Source: an uncultured Bacteroides sp. (GTDB taxonomy: Bacteria > Bacteroidota > Bacteroidia > Bacteroidales > Bacteroidaceae). From it: 64,000 nt of DNA. This document shows, piece after piece, positions 34,689 through 42,750 of this stretch. The position numbers and the translations under genes were made by a program. Below the pieces are notes generated by a model. That model was given only the letters and a program-made list of their open reading frames with translations. It ran no database searches and was not told the origin of the DNA. Location: assembly GCF_963678845.1 (NCBI RefSeq), contig NZ_OY787464.1:1178001-1242000 (forward strand), given 5' to 3'. The stretch's first letter is position 1. Each line of letters opens with the position of its first letter.

Positions 34689-35043
34689 TTACATTCACCA
34701 AAGTACTAAGTACGTATTTGTAAACTTTAGAGTTTTAGAGTTCTGATTCTCAAAAAATATTATAGAGCAATAATTTCATTATTTACCTCAAAACCACCTT
34801 TTTTTAGTCTCAATTCATTAAAATAATAAGAATCTTCTCTTTTTTTGAAAAATAATTGCTTTTATTTTTTGATATTGAAAATATAAAGCATTCCTTTGTA
34901 GCATCAAACAAGAGGTAGTTTACATCGTTCTCAATACTCTAAATAATTTATCCGTTTATTCGGATATTTTAAAATGACAAAACAGATCTTTTAAAACTTA
35001 CATTGTTTTAATTCAAAATTTTATTTATTTTAATTTTATTCGT
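34689..35043 (+). promoter_or_regulatory. Long leader region of the RRM gene
   Basis: This 355-bp stretch has no coding frame. A possible promoter is TTTG near 34866 followed by TTCCTTTG near 34891, which would give a leader of about 140 nt. The leader contains the small hairpin ATCCG/CGGAT around 34950-34966. A long A+T-rich leader fits autoregulation of an RNA-binding protein by its own mRNA, but this is inference. Confidence 0.35.
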
Positions 35044-35289
35044 ATGAATATTTACATTGGTAACCTTAGCTACAAGGTTAAAGAATCAGATCTTAATCAC
35101 GTTTTAGAAGAGTATGGAACAGTAAATTCAGTTAAGTTGATCGTAGATCGCGACACTCGCAGATCTAAGGGTTTTGCTTTTGCAGAAATGCCTGATCAAA
35201 CAGAAGCTGAAAATGTTATTAAGGAATTAAACGGTGCTGAATTTGAAGGCCGTCAGATGGTTGTAAAAGAAGCTCTTCCAAAAGCATAA
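35044..35289 (+). CDS. RRM-domain RNA-binding protein
   Basis: The 81-residue protein is a single RNA-recognition motif. RNP2 is IYIGNLS at the N-terminus and RNP1 is KGFAFAEM around residues 42-49, with the standard beta-alpha-beta-beta-alpha-beta layout and no Gly-rich tail. Bacteroidetes carry several such proteins, which act as global RNA chaperones or regulators of translation and carbohydrate-utilisation genes. It has its own terminator and a long leader and is monocistronic. Confidence 0.93.
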   Translation: MNIYIGNLSYKVKESDLNHVLEEYGTVNSVKLIVDRDTRRSKGFAFAEMPDQTEAENVIKELNGAEFEGRQMVVKEALPKA

Positions 35290-35308
35290 CAACTAGATAT
35301 AAAATTTA

Positions 35309-35347
35309 GAGGCAGATATAGCATTGACTTTATCTGCCTCTTTTTTT
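35309..35347 (+). terminator. Rho-independent terminator of the RRM gene
   Basis: GAGGCAGATA at 35309-35318 pairs with TATCTGCCTC at 35331-35340, followed by a run of seven T. It lies 20 bp after the stop codon. Confidence 0.93.
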
Positions 35348-35712
35348 ATGCGCCTATTCCTACTACTCTACAGAATACCATCAGATCTATATGAGCATCG
35401 TCAGGTTTCAATTAACACATAAAAATTCTTTTTACAGCCATATAGACGTAATACAATTACTCCTCTTAGTTGCGCTCTAAATTGCTTTAATCTTTATACT
35501 GAAGATTCTGCCGAAGTATTCGTGGCTCTATTTCTAAATAGTTTATAATATTAGTGTAGTGTATTTATAGTTGCAAAGTCATCAAAGACCATTTCAAAGA
35601 AAACGAGTGTAAAGGAGTAAAGTAGTTGCTACCCTACACGTCAATACAAGCTGTTTTTATACCCGTAACAAGAAAATAATACGTTTTCTAAGGATAGCCT
35701 TATCTCAGAATG
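35348..35712. other. Intergenic region at the left edge of the accessory island
   Basis: A 365-bp stretch between the RRM terminator and the minus-strand gene pair. I see no open frame of note, no repeat and no terminator hairpin. Confidence 0.5.
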
Positions 35713-36159
35713 TTACAACGTCAGTATCTGAGTAAATTCGTTGCCTTCTTTAGATTCATCATCCCAAATATACTTGATAGATAACTTGGAAGCTCCCCCG
35801 CATAACAACAGGTAGATTTCAGTATTATCTTGAGGATTCAATAGTTCATAAGGGAAATGGTTATCTCTCGGAATAATACCCTCCATATCTCCCAAATATT
35901 CTATTCTTACATTACGAGCAATGGATTTGCCTGAATTAAATATTTTTAAAACCCTGCTGCCATTACCGCTTTTTACGATATTACCTTTTATTTGAGCTTT
36001 CTTATTTTCAGCTTCTTCATTATCAATCTTTTTCAACTGATATGCATTAAGTTTTTCTTCTTGCCTCTTTAACCTCTTATCATGCTTAAAGTACATAACA
36101 ATAGTTAAAGCAATCGCAATCAGTGATAAAACTGGGCTTATAATATCTCCAGCATCCAT
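35713..36159 (-). CDS. Membrane-anchored protein of unknown function (paired with zinc-ribbon gene)
   Basis: The 148-residue protein has an N-terminal membrane helix (about 6-23, IISPVLSLIAIALTIVMYF). A basic coiled-coil-like segment follows (KHDKRLKRQEEKLNAYQLKKIDNEEAENKKAQ), then a compact C-terminal beta domain with VLKIFNSGKSIARNVRIEYLGD and IYLLLCGGASKLSIKYIWDD. The NSGKSIARNV segment is typical of small Ig-like domains found in many uncharacterised membrane proteins. I cannot assign a function. It starts 2 bp after the stop of the zinc-ribbon gene and is certainly in the same operon. Confidence 0.6.
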   Translation of the reverse strand: MDAGDIISPVLSLIAIALTIVMYFKHDKRLKRQEEKLNAYQLKKIDNEEAENKKAQIKGNIVKSGNGSRVLKIFNSGKSIARNVRIEYLGDMEGIIPRDNHFPYELLNPQDNTEIYLLLCGGASKLSIKYIWDDESKEGNEFTQILTL

Positions 36160-36161
36160 AA

Positions 36162-36434
36162 TTATTTAAATTTTACATATTTATTTCCTTTGAAAGCGTC
36201 CTTGAACATATCGGACAACTCTTTTTGCAAATCATTTTGAATTTCATTTTTCATTGCTTCGACATTTTCACTGATATTTTCTTGATTGAGTTCAACCAAT
36301 TCATCATATCCGCCAAGATATTCTCTATTGCATAAATTACATTTTGCATAAGACCTATCTTCATTGAAGTTAAAATCCTCTCCACCACAAGTAATGCATC
36401 TTAGGGCAATAGACTTTGAATAATTATCTTTCAT
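36162..36434 (-). CDS. Small zinc-ribbon protein of unknown function
   Basis: The 90-residue protein has an N-terminal zinc ribbon with cysteine pairs C13/C16 (LRCITCGGEDF) and C32/C35 (AKCNLCNREYLGG). The remainder is acidic and helical. Zinc-ribbon proteins of this type often accompany defence or toxin systems, but there is no direct evidence here. It is the first gene of a two-gene minus-strand operon in the accessory island. Confidence 0.6.
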   Translation of the reverse strand: MKDNYSKSIALRCITCGGEDFNFNEDRSYAKCNLCNREYLGGYDELVELNQENISENVEAMKNEIQNDLQKELSDMFKDAFKGNKYVKFK

Positions 36435-37161
36435 ACGCTACCAATGTTTATATTCGTTTTACAATACTTTCATTCTCTTGGAACAGTTCACCTAAGTAGG
36501 CTTAATTTAACGCTAAATTTAGCACTAAAAATGTGAATTACAAAACATTACCAGATTTACTTCGATTTGACTGAAAATATTTCGTCACCCAAGCTCGAAA
36601 AATCGTGCCCCATTATAGGGCGTCCCCTCTGACAAGCCAGAGGGGATATACATGCCAGACAATCACCTTTGCGCTTTCAATGCAATAACGAAGCATTATA
36701 TTTGCACTTTCCCTATATCCGATAGTGATTCGATTGAAATTTACACCATTTACTAAATCAGGATCAGTTTGTATTCTTGTGCTGCCGTCCACACTTATTA
36801 GGTATCGCCAAACACCTACAATACACGAGACACCCTATATGGAGAGTTAGCTGTACTTGTATATGCTATCTAAATTGACGATTTCGATAGACAAAGGCAC
36901 TTCTAACAAATATGTCCATTCAAAGAAACAATACAAAGATTGCGAATTTTCATTTGGCATCAATGTATTAACGGCAAAACATTGCTTGCTCTCCAAAAGG
37001 GCGTTTTTCTATTCTCTCCAAACTCACGTCTATTCACATTCCGCATGGGCTAAGGTAGTTGGCATCGAGCAAAAGGTAAAATTTATTTTGGAAAATAGTG
37101 CCCATTATTAGCTATATTGACTAATTTTATCTCAAATATCAAGTTAGCAAAGAAATAAAAT
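36435..37161. other. Non-coding or decayed DNA in the accessory island
   Basis: This 727-bp stretch shows no convincing gene. An open frame at 36857-37111 (84 codons with a TTG start) has no recognisable motif and I treat it as chance or a remnant. A hairpin CCCCTCT/AGAGGGG is near 36624-36645, and the palindrome-like CCC-ATTATA-GGG is just before it. TATATTTG near 36697 could be a promoter. The tract may be a scar from past insertions. Confidence 0.4.
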
Positions 37162-38769
37162 ATGGTTTTGAAGGATTGCATATTTACAAAAGAAAGTCAT
37201 CAGTATTGGAGTCAATTAATTGCCGAACGATTTTCCATCTTACAGGAATCTAGCAATATAAAGTATTTATCTCTAAAAGAGTATCTTACAGAAACTCCTC
37301 AGAAGTTTTATAATCAAAAATCATACGAAGATTATTATTCTTTTTTGGTTTCTTTATCTAAAAATATGCCTAATTTGATGTTCGAGTTCTTTAATACTGA
37401 GGCGCACAAACTGAATATTGCTTTTGAAACATTAAATGAAATCAACAAATTACTTATTCACGACAAAGTTATAAATATTTCTAAAGAGTTAGAGGTTATT
37501 CGATTTATAGAAAACGATATACATTACAACTATCTTCAGTTAGTAGAATGTACTTTCTATCCTTTCATTCTACTTATTGCCAAATATCAGAGAAAACAAA
37601 GACAAAAATCCATTGATGGTTTAGACGTGTACAATTGTGTAGAAGAGTTGCATTCCACGTCCTTTGAATATCTTAAAGATTGTTATAATAACACCATTAG
37701 AAATGGGATAGCTCATGGTGATTTTATATATACAGCAACAGGAATAACCTATAAAGACAAAAAAGGAGAACCATACACTACTTATCGTGAAGAAGTGGTT
37801 ATTTTATTTGATAACATAGTAGATTGTTGTAATGCTATGGCTCTTGCAATAAAATGTTTTATGATTACCAATCATGATTATTGTCGTAATCATGGTCTTA
37901 AATCTCCAAAGTCAAATCTCATCAATGAATTGAAAGCTCAAGCAAACACTCCTCAATGGCAAGTATTAGATTGTTTAGAGAGTTCTACAATAAATGACAT
38001 GAAACAACTGAGCATATTTGCTTATAATAAGTTATTAAATTTAGAAGGTGTTAATTACTATGCTCTGAGGACAGCTATTATTGCTGAATACTTTGCACCA
38101 GACTATGATAGGTATTTTATTACCTTCCAATCTAAATTCAGCAAATTTACTGGCTGGGGTGCTTACTTAGGAAACGTTCTAAAGAAGGGAAGGATTAAAA
38201 ACTCCTTAGATGCTTACAAAGGGGTCTTAGATGGCGATTTACTATTCTTTATTCCTAAGCTGAATTTACCTAGATTCATTATAAAATTCGTTACAATAAG
38301 ACTATTATTTAAGGAAAACAGGAAATTATGGCAATGTAAAAAGCTACATAAATTTACAATTAGGGAAACCAATATTCACAGAAAGCCAAAATTGTATTTA
38401 TGTATAAATGATGCCAGAGTATATCTAAACAGTCAAAACATAGAAGATATTAAACCTATTATCTATTCTACGTATCAAGAAATTGTTAAAAGCGTCATAA
38501 AATCTTCAAAAAAGGATTTTGGCAGATTTAGCTTAAATAAGTTTTTGCCAGTTAAATATATTCGTATTTGCATATATGATTCGGATATGCGACTTCGCCA
38601 ATATCATAAAAAAGGGTTAGGACATTCTCTTATTTGTACATTGTCTATTAACACCACAAAACGTATAAAGAATATAGACATAATAGGCGGAATGCCTGAG
38701 CAAATAGAGAAGTACAGAATCGTTTGGAATCGGAATTGGCTTTCAAGTTCAAAGTCGGGGACGGAATAA
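37162..38769 (+). CDS. Orphan protein with HEPN-like RNxxxH motif (unknown function)
   Basis: The 535-residue protein is helical in its first 250 residues and contains NNTIRNGIAHGDFIYTATG. Here R180-N181-x3-H185 fits the RNxxxH motif of HEPN-superfamily proteins, many of which are RNases in toxin-antitoxin and abortive-infection systems. The rest of the HEPN fold cannot be checked by eye. The C-terminal half is basic, with several possible beta strands and no recognised domain. The gene is A+T-rich and stands alone in the accessory island, with no adjacent antitoxin-like minimal nucleotidyltransferase. A HEPN-type defence or toxin role is a hypothesis. Confidence 0.5.
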   Translation: MVLKDCIFTKESHQYWSQLIAERFSILQESSNIKYLSLKEYLTETPQKFYNQKSYEDYYSFLVSLSKNMPNLMFEFFNTEAHKLNIAFETLNEINKLLIHDKVINISKELEVIRFIENDIHYNYLQLVECTFYPFILLIAKYQRKQRQKSIDGLDVYNCVEELHSTSFEYLKDCYNNTIRNGIAHGDFIYTATGITYKDKKGEPYTTYREEVVILFDNIVDCCNAMALAIKCFMITNHDYCRNHGLKSPKSNLINELKAQANTPQWQVLDCLESSTINDMKQLSIFAYNKLLNLEGVNYYALRTAIIAEYFAPDYDRYFITFQSKFSKFTGWGAYLGNVLKKGRIKNSLDAYKGVLDGDLLFFIPKLNLPRFIIKFVTIRLLFKENRKLWQCKKLHKFTIRETNIHRKPKLYLCINDARVYLNSQNIEDIKPIIYSTYQEIVKSVIKSSKKDFGRFSLNKFLPVKYIRICIYDSDMRLRQYHKKGLGHSLICTLSINTTKRIKNIDIIGGMPEQIEKYRIVWNRNWLSSSKSGTE

Positions 38770-39127
38770 GGGACGGAAATTTTGCTTACGATTGACATCC
38801 TTACATGCCTTAATCTCAAATATAAATCATTTAATCACCTGAAGATAACCAAAACATCAATCAAACAAAATCATACGATTGTAAAAATGAGCTATCGTCC
38901 ATACTGCAAATACTCTAAAGTTACGACTTCTTCAACAACTCTTTCACATCAAACAACAGAACTTGCTTTGCTGATTGTTCGGCAAGGGTTGGGCTCTATT
39001 TTTATATCATTCTGTATCTTTTAAGCAGTTATTACGGATCAGCCTAAATTTTAGGAGGAATGTAAAATCGTCATCTATTTAATAAATGATTTTTTAGCAA
39101 TTCTAAAGATAAAAAATCAAGGTAAAA

Positions 39128-39282
39128 GCTACGCAGCTACGCAAAATGATCATAACACATTGGTAATAAGCAAAATATCTCCGCGTAGCTTTATAAAAAA
39201 AGCTACGCGGCAATATAAAAGCTACGCGCTTGTATTTCGTTTATTGTCAGCTATTTACAACGATTACGCGAGGCTGCGTAGC
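39128..39282. repeat. Repeat cluster F: GCTACGC / GCGTAGC words
   Basis: GCTACGC occurs at 39128, 39136, 39202 and 39221, and its complement GCGTAGC at 39183 and 39276. The centres at 39186, 39205 and 39224 are 19 bp apart, and the others are irregular. A partial copy ATTACGC is at 39263 and a fragment GTAGCG is at 40611, beyond the IS. The word is not a palindrome but appears in both orientations. It resembles the phased arrays elsewhere in this window but is less regular, possibly because of decay after insertion of the ISL3 element 18 bp beyond the last copy. Confidence 0.75.
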
Positions 39283-39300
39283 TTTTTGGGGATTTTTTTA

Positions 39301-40596
39301 GGTTCATCCGACAAATGCGTAGTTCTTCTCATGCATTGCCAAAATTTTAAGTTCAAAAAACCTTTGATCTCTATATCCATATGCTTGTCTTTTCATTGTT
39401 TTGATTTTGTTATTAATACCTTCCAATTTTCCTGTTGATATATGATAATCATACCATGCTAAGATTCCCCACTTATGAGCTTTTAGTGTATTTGCAAAGG
39501 TTGTAAGTTTGGGGATTTTGGCTTGATATGCCTGTTCTATCCAAGCGTCCAATTCTTTGATAGCCTGCTCTTTATTTACTTGTGTCCATATTTCTTTCAA
39601 ACTTTCTTTCAGATAGTATGCTTTCATCAAGGGCTCATTCAGCTTCAAGGCATTGTCAAGTCTGGACTTGAATTGGTTATCAAAGATATCTTTGCCATTG
39701 CATAGTAATAGCCATCTAGTTCCTTTAAACACTTTTCGTTTATTCAGATCCTTTTCCTCTCTGTAAACACTTCTACGTATTTCATCCAAAGCATCATTCA
39801 TGAGTTTGACTACATGAAAGTGATCAAATACCAGAGTTGCTTCAGGTATATTCGTCATGACAGCTGAAACAAAAGTTGGAGATAGATCTGTAGCAACGGC
39901 CTTGATGACAGCATCGGATTTCTTTAGTTTCTTCCAAAAAACATCCAGAGAATCAGCACCTTTTCCATCGCCTATATATACGACTTGTCCTGTAAGAAGG
40001 TTTACTACGATTGTTTTGTAGACATGACCTTTTGCAACTGCGAACTCATCAATGCCAATATATTCAAGTTCGCTCAGGTCAGGGCATCCATAATGTCGCT
40101 GTAGATAACGTTTCTGGATATCCTTTACCGTATCCCAGGAAAGATGAAGGAAATGAGCAACATCCTTTATAGTACCTAAACGGGAGAGTTCAACTACAAG
40201 GCGAGCCAGGCGATTCGTATAAGAACGCTTGCCTGTAATAAAATGAATATTCTCCTGACGAATGCAATGACAATCTTTGCATTCTAAACGCTGAACTTTC
40301 ATTTCTAAAAATACAGGTTTATGTCCTATGGGTACTCCGCGAAAACGACGAATAGTACTACCGGAGCGAATAAAGTGCCGACTCTTACAACAAGGACAAC
40401 GAAGTTTTTCGGAACGGGTTTGGACTTCAAAGATAATACTCTTATCTTCGTAGCGTACGCGGGAGCATTCTTGCTCACAAACGCCAAAGGCGTGGTACAG
40501 AAAGCTGGTATTCATAATATTGTTTGATTGGACTCTACAATATAATGATTTACCAGCTTATTTTTATATAGCAACTACGCATTTGTCGGATGAACC
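39301..40596. mobile_element. ISL3-family insertion sequence, complete with 8-bp target duplication
   Basis: Both ends begin GGTTCATCCGACAAATGCGT and continue identically for 24 bp, at 39301 on the plus strand and inward from 40596. The element is flanked by TTTTTTTA at 39293-39300 and at 40597-40604, an 8-bp target duplication as expected for ISL3. It is 1,296 bp and encodes a single full-length transposase on the minus strand. It is unrelated in its ends to the ISL3 element at 2082. The target is an A/T tract inside repeat cluster F. Confidence 0.94.
39304..40515 (-). CDS. ISL3-family transposase
   Basis: The 403-residue protein has the N-terminal ISL3 zinc finger (LRCPCCKSRHFIRSG, then CKDCHC). 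A helix-turn-helix region is next (KDVAHFLHLSWDTVKDIQ). The DDE core is ELEYIGIDEFAVAKGHVYKT, KAVATDLSPTFVSAV, and VFDHFHVVKLMNDALDEIRR, with the catalytic Glu in KLEGINNKIKTMKRQAYGYRD. It is intact and likely active. The stop codon TGA (39306-39304) lies inside the terminal inverted repeat, so the element has no spare DNA at that end. Confidence 0.95.
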   Translation of the reverse strand: MNTSFLYHAFGVCEQECSRVRYEDKSIIFEVQTRSEKLRCPCCKSRHFIRSGSTIRRFRGVPIGHKPVFLEMKVQRLECKDCHCIRQENIHFITGKRSYTNRLARLVVELSRLGTIKDVAHFLHLSWDTVKDIQKRYLQRHYGCPDLSELEYIGIDEFAVAKGHVYKTIVVNLLTGQVVYIGDGKGADSLDVFWKKLKKSDAVIKAVATDLSPTFVSAVMTNIPEATLVFDHFHVVKLMNDALDEIRRSVYREEKDLNKRKVFKGTRWLLLCNGKDIFDNQFKSRLDNALKLNEPLMKAYYLKESLKEIWTQVNKEQAIKELDAWIEQAYQAKIPKLTTFANTLKAHKWGILAWYDYHISTGKLEGINNKIKTMKRQAYGYRDQRFFELKILAMHEKNYAFVG

Positions 40597-40724
40597 TTTT
40601 TTTATTTTATGTAGCGTTATTATTGAACTAATCTTGCCACTATAGTCTTTCATAAAGATGCAACGAGGTTTCTTTCTTCTCCCGAGTGATTTCTTATTTT
40701 TCAGGAATGATGCTTATGTAATGT

Positions 40725-40798
40725 TGTACAAAACGAATCTTTCTTCTGTACAAAAGAATTAATTGTTTTGTACAGAAGAATGCATTCTTTTGTACAAG
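40725..40798. repeat. Phased repeat array B: four TTGTACA-type words at exact 22-bp spacing
   Basis: GTAC starts at 40726, 40748, 40770 and 40792, three intervals of exactly 22 bp. Words are TTGTACAA, CTGTACAA, TTGTACAG and TTGTACAA. The period, word and linker style are the same as in array A at 6283-6356, 34 kb away. The third and fourth linkers are nearly identical in both arrays (AGAAGAATGCATTCTTTT here). The array lies 240 bp upstream of the glnA promoter box and 120 bp beyond the ISL3 element. Confidence 0.92.
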
Positions 40799-41013
40799 GA
40801 TATATAAATTAGTCTAGTGATTTTAAAAAAAACAGACGGGAGTTTTGCTATATTCTGGAGTGATATTTTTTAAAACCTTCTTACGAGAGAGAAGGCAAGT
40901 TTGTTAATCCAGAAGATTATTGTTGCCAAACTTTCAATTTGATAACAATTACACATTAAAATACAACAATAACGCCAGACTAAACAAGTAAACTTAAAAT
41001 ATAACGCCATAAA

Positions 41014-41045
41014 ATTGACAAATTGATTATTTATTTCTATCTTTG
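41014..41045 (+). promoter_or_regulatory. Promoter of the glutamine synthetase gene
   Basis: ATTG at 41014-41017, a 20-bp spacer and TATCTTTG at 41038-41045 give a good match to the Bacteroides promoter consensus. The leader to ATG 41079 is about 27 nt. Confidence 0.6.
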
Positions 41046-41078
41046 ATTATTATCAACCTTAAATAATCAACAGAAGAT

Positions 41079-42581
41079 ATGAACAGCCAACTAGAAATGA
41101 ATTCCAACGCATTGGTAAAGTTTCTGCAAAAACTACCCACTGAGTTTACCAAAGCAGACATCATCTCTTTTATCAAAGAAAATGAAATACGCATGATTAA
41201 TTTCATGTATCCTGCCGGTGATGGACGACTGAAGACTTTGAACTTTGTCATCAACGACGCTGCCTATCTGAATGCTATACTAACCTGCGGCGAACGCGTG
41301 GATGGTTCTAGTCTTTTTACCTTTATTGAAGCCGGGAGCAGTGACTTGTATGCTATCCCCCGTTTTCGAACTGCCTTTGTTGATCCGTTTGCCGAAATAC
41401 CCACACTAACCATGCTTTGCTCTTTTTTTAATAAAGATGGAGAACCTCTTGAGAGTTCGCCGGAATATACTTTGCATAAGGCTTGCCGGGCTTTTACCGA
41501 AGTAACAGGTATGCAGTTTGAAGCTATGGGAGAGCTGGAGTATTACATTATAGCACCCGACAATGGATTGTTCCCAGCAACAGATCAGCACGGGTATCAT
41601 GAATCCGGACCGTATGACAAGTTTAACCAATTCCGTACGCAGTGCATGAAATACATTGCCCAGGCCAACGGAAAAATAAAATACGGGCACTCCGAGGTAG
41701 GAAATTTTACACAGAATGGATTAATTTATGAGCAAAACGAGATTGAATTTCTACCTTCTCCGGCAAAAGAAGCTGCAGACCAACTAATGATTGCAAAATG
41801 GGTGATCCGTAATCTGGCTTATCAATACAGATATAACATTACTTTTGCGCCAAAGATTACTGTGGGCAAAGCTGGTTCGGGCTTGCATATTCACATGCGC
41901 ATAACAAAAGACGGCAAGAATCAGATGTTGGAAAACGGTGCATTGTCCGACACTGCACGCAAAGCCATTGCCGGAATGATGTGTCTGGCTCCTTCTATTA
42001 CTGCTTTTGGAAACACTACTCCTACTTCTTATTTCCGATTAGTTCCGCATCAGGAAGCACCCACCAACATTTGTTGGGGAGATCGCAATCGTTCGGTCCT
42101 TGTTCGCGTACCGTTGGGATGGTCAGCAAAGAAAGATATGTGTGCCTTGGCCAATCCATTGGAAGCTCCCAGCAATTATGATACCACGCAAAAGCAGACT
42201 GTAGAAATGCGTTCACCGGATGGTTCAGCGGATATTTATCAGTTACTTGCCAGTCTGGCTGTTGCCTGCCGTCATGGCTTTGAAATAGAAGACGCATTAG
42301 GCATTGCCAAGAGGACTTATGTTAATGTAGACATTCATCGGTCAGAGAATCAGGAGCAGCTAAAAACTCTGGAACAACTACCCGATAGTTGCAGTGCTTC
42401 GGCCGACCGTCTGCAACAGCAACGTGCATTCTTTGAACAGTACAATGTATTTAGTCCAAGCATGATAGACGGCGTTATTCGCAAACTTAAAGCTTACAAT
42501 GATGTAAACTTACGCGAGGAGTTACAAAACAAACCTATGAAAATGAAAGAAGTTGTAGATACTTACTTCCATTGTGGATAA
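41079..42581 (+). CDS. glnA: Glutamine synthetase, GlnA type
   Basis: This enzyme makes glutamine from glutamate, ammonia and ATP, the main route of nitrogen assimilation. The 500-residue protein has a beta-grasp domain (about 30-130) and a catalytic domain with FEAMGELEYYII, EFLPSPAKEAADQLMIAKWVI, AGSGLHIHMRIT and NRSVLVRVPLGW. EMRSPDGSADIYQLLASLAVACRHGFE follows. It is shorter than the 700-residue GlnN (type III) enzymes of Bacteroides. A possible in-frame start a few codons later (MNSNALV) exists; I keep ATG 41079. It lies downstream of repeat array B. Confidence 0.93.
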   Translation: MNSQLEMNSNALVKFLQKLPTEFTKADIISFIKENEIRMINFMYPAGDGRLKTLNFVINDAAYLNAILTCGERVDGSSLFTFIEAGSSDLYAIPRFRTAFVDPFAEIPTLTMLCSFFNKDGEPLESSPEYTLHKACRAFTEVTGMQFEAMGELEYYIIAPDNGLFPATDQHGYHESGPYDKFNQFRTQCMKYIAQANGKIKYGHSEVGNFTQNGLIYEQNEIEFLPSPAKEAADQLMIAKWVIRNLAYQYRYNITFAPKITVGKAGSGLHIHMRITKDGKNQMLENGALSDTARKAIAGMMCLAPSITAFGNTTPTSYFRLVPHQEAPTNICWGDRNRSVLVRVPLGWSAKKDMCALANPLEAPSNYDTTQKQTVEMRSPDGSADIYQLLASLAVACRHGFEIEDALGIAKRTYVNVDIHRSENQEQLKTLEQLPDSCSASADRLQQQRAFFEQYNVFSPSMIDGVIRKLKAYNDVNLREELQNKPMKMKEVVDTYFHCG

Positions 42582-42750
42582 AAGTCATAAATTAAAACCG
42601 ACGAGATAAGTTCAAAATAGTAAGTATTTCAGGAGTCTTTATTTAGTATACAATAGTATAAATTATATTAAAAGTAAAACATCAAACAGATTAAATTGTA
42701 AAAAAACAGCATATATTTAAAGCTAATAAATAAGCTTAACTAATATGCAT

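Noticed and set aside
36857..37111. 84-codon open frame with a TTG start between the zinc-ribbon operon and the HEPN-like gene
   Set aside because: No recognisable domain, no start codon context and a composition like the surrounding non-coding DNA. I treat it as a chance frame or decayed remnant.
38782..39024. 80-codon open frame after the HEPN-like gene
   Set aside because: No motif or promoter. The reverse strand of 38930-39000 reads a more protein-like fragment ending FDVKELLKKS, which may be a relic of an older gene, but it is too short and has no start.
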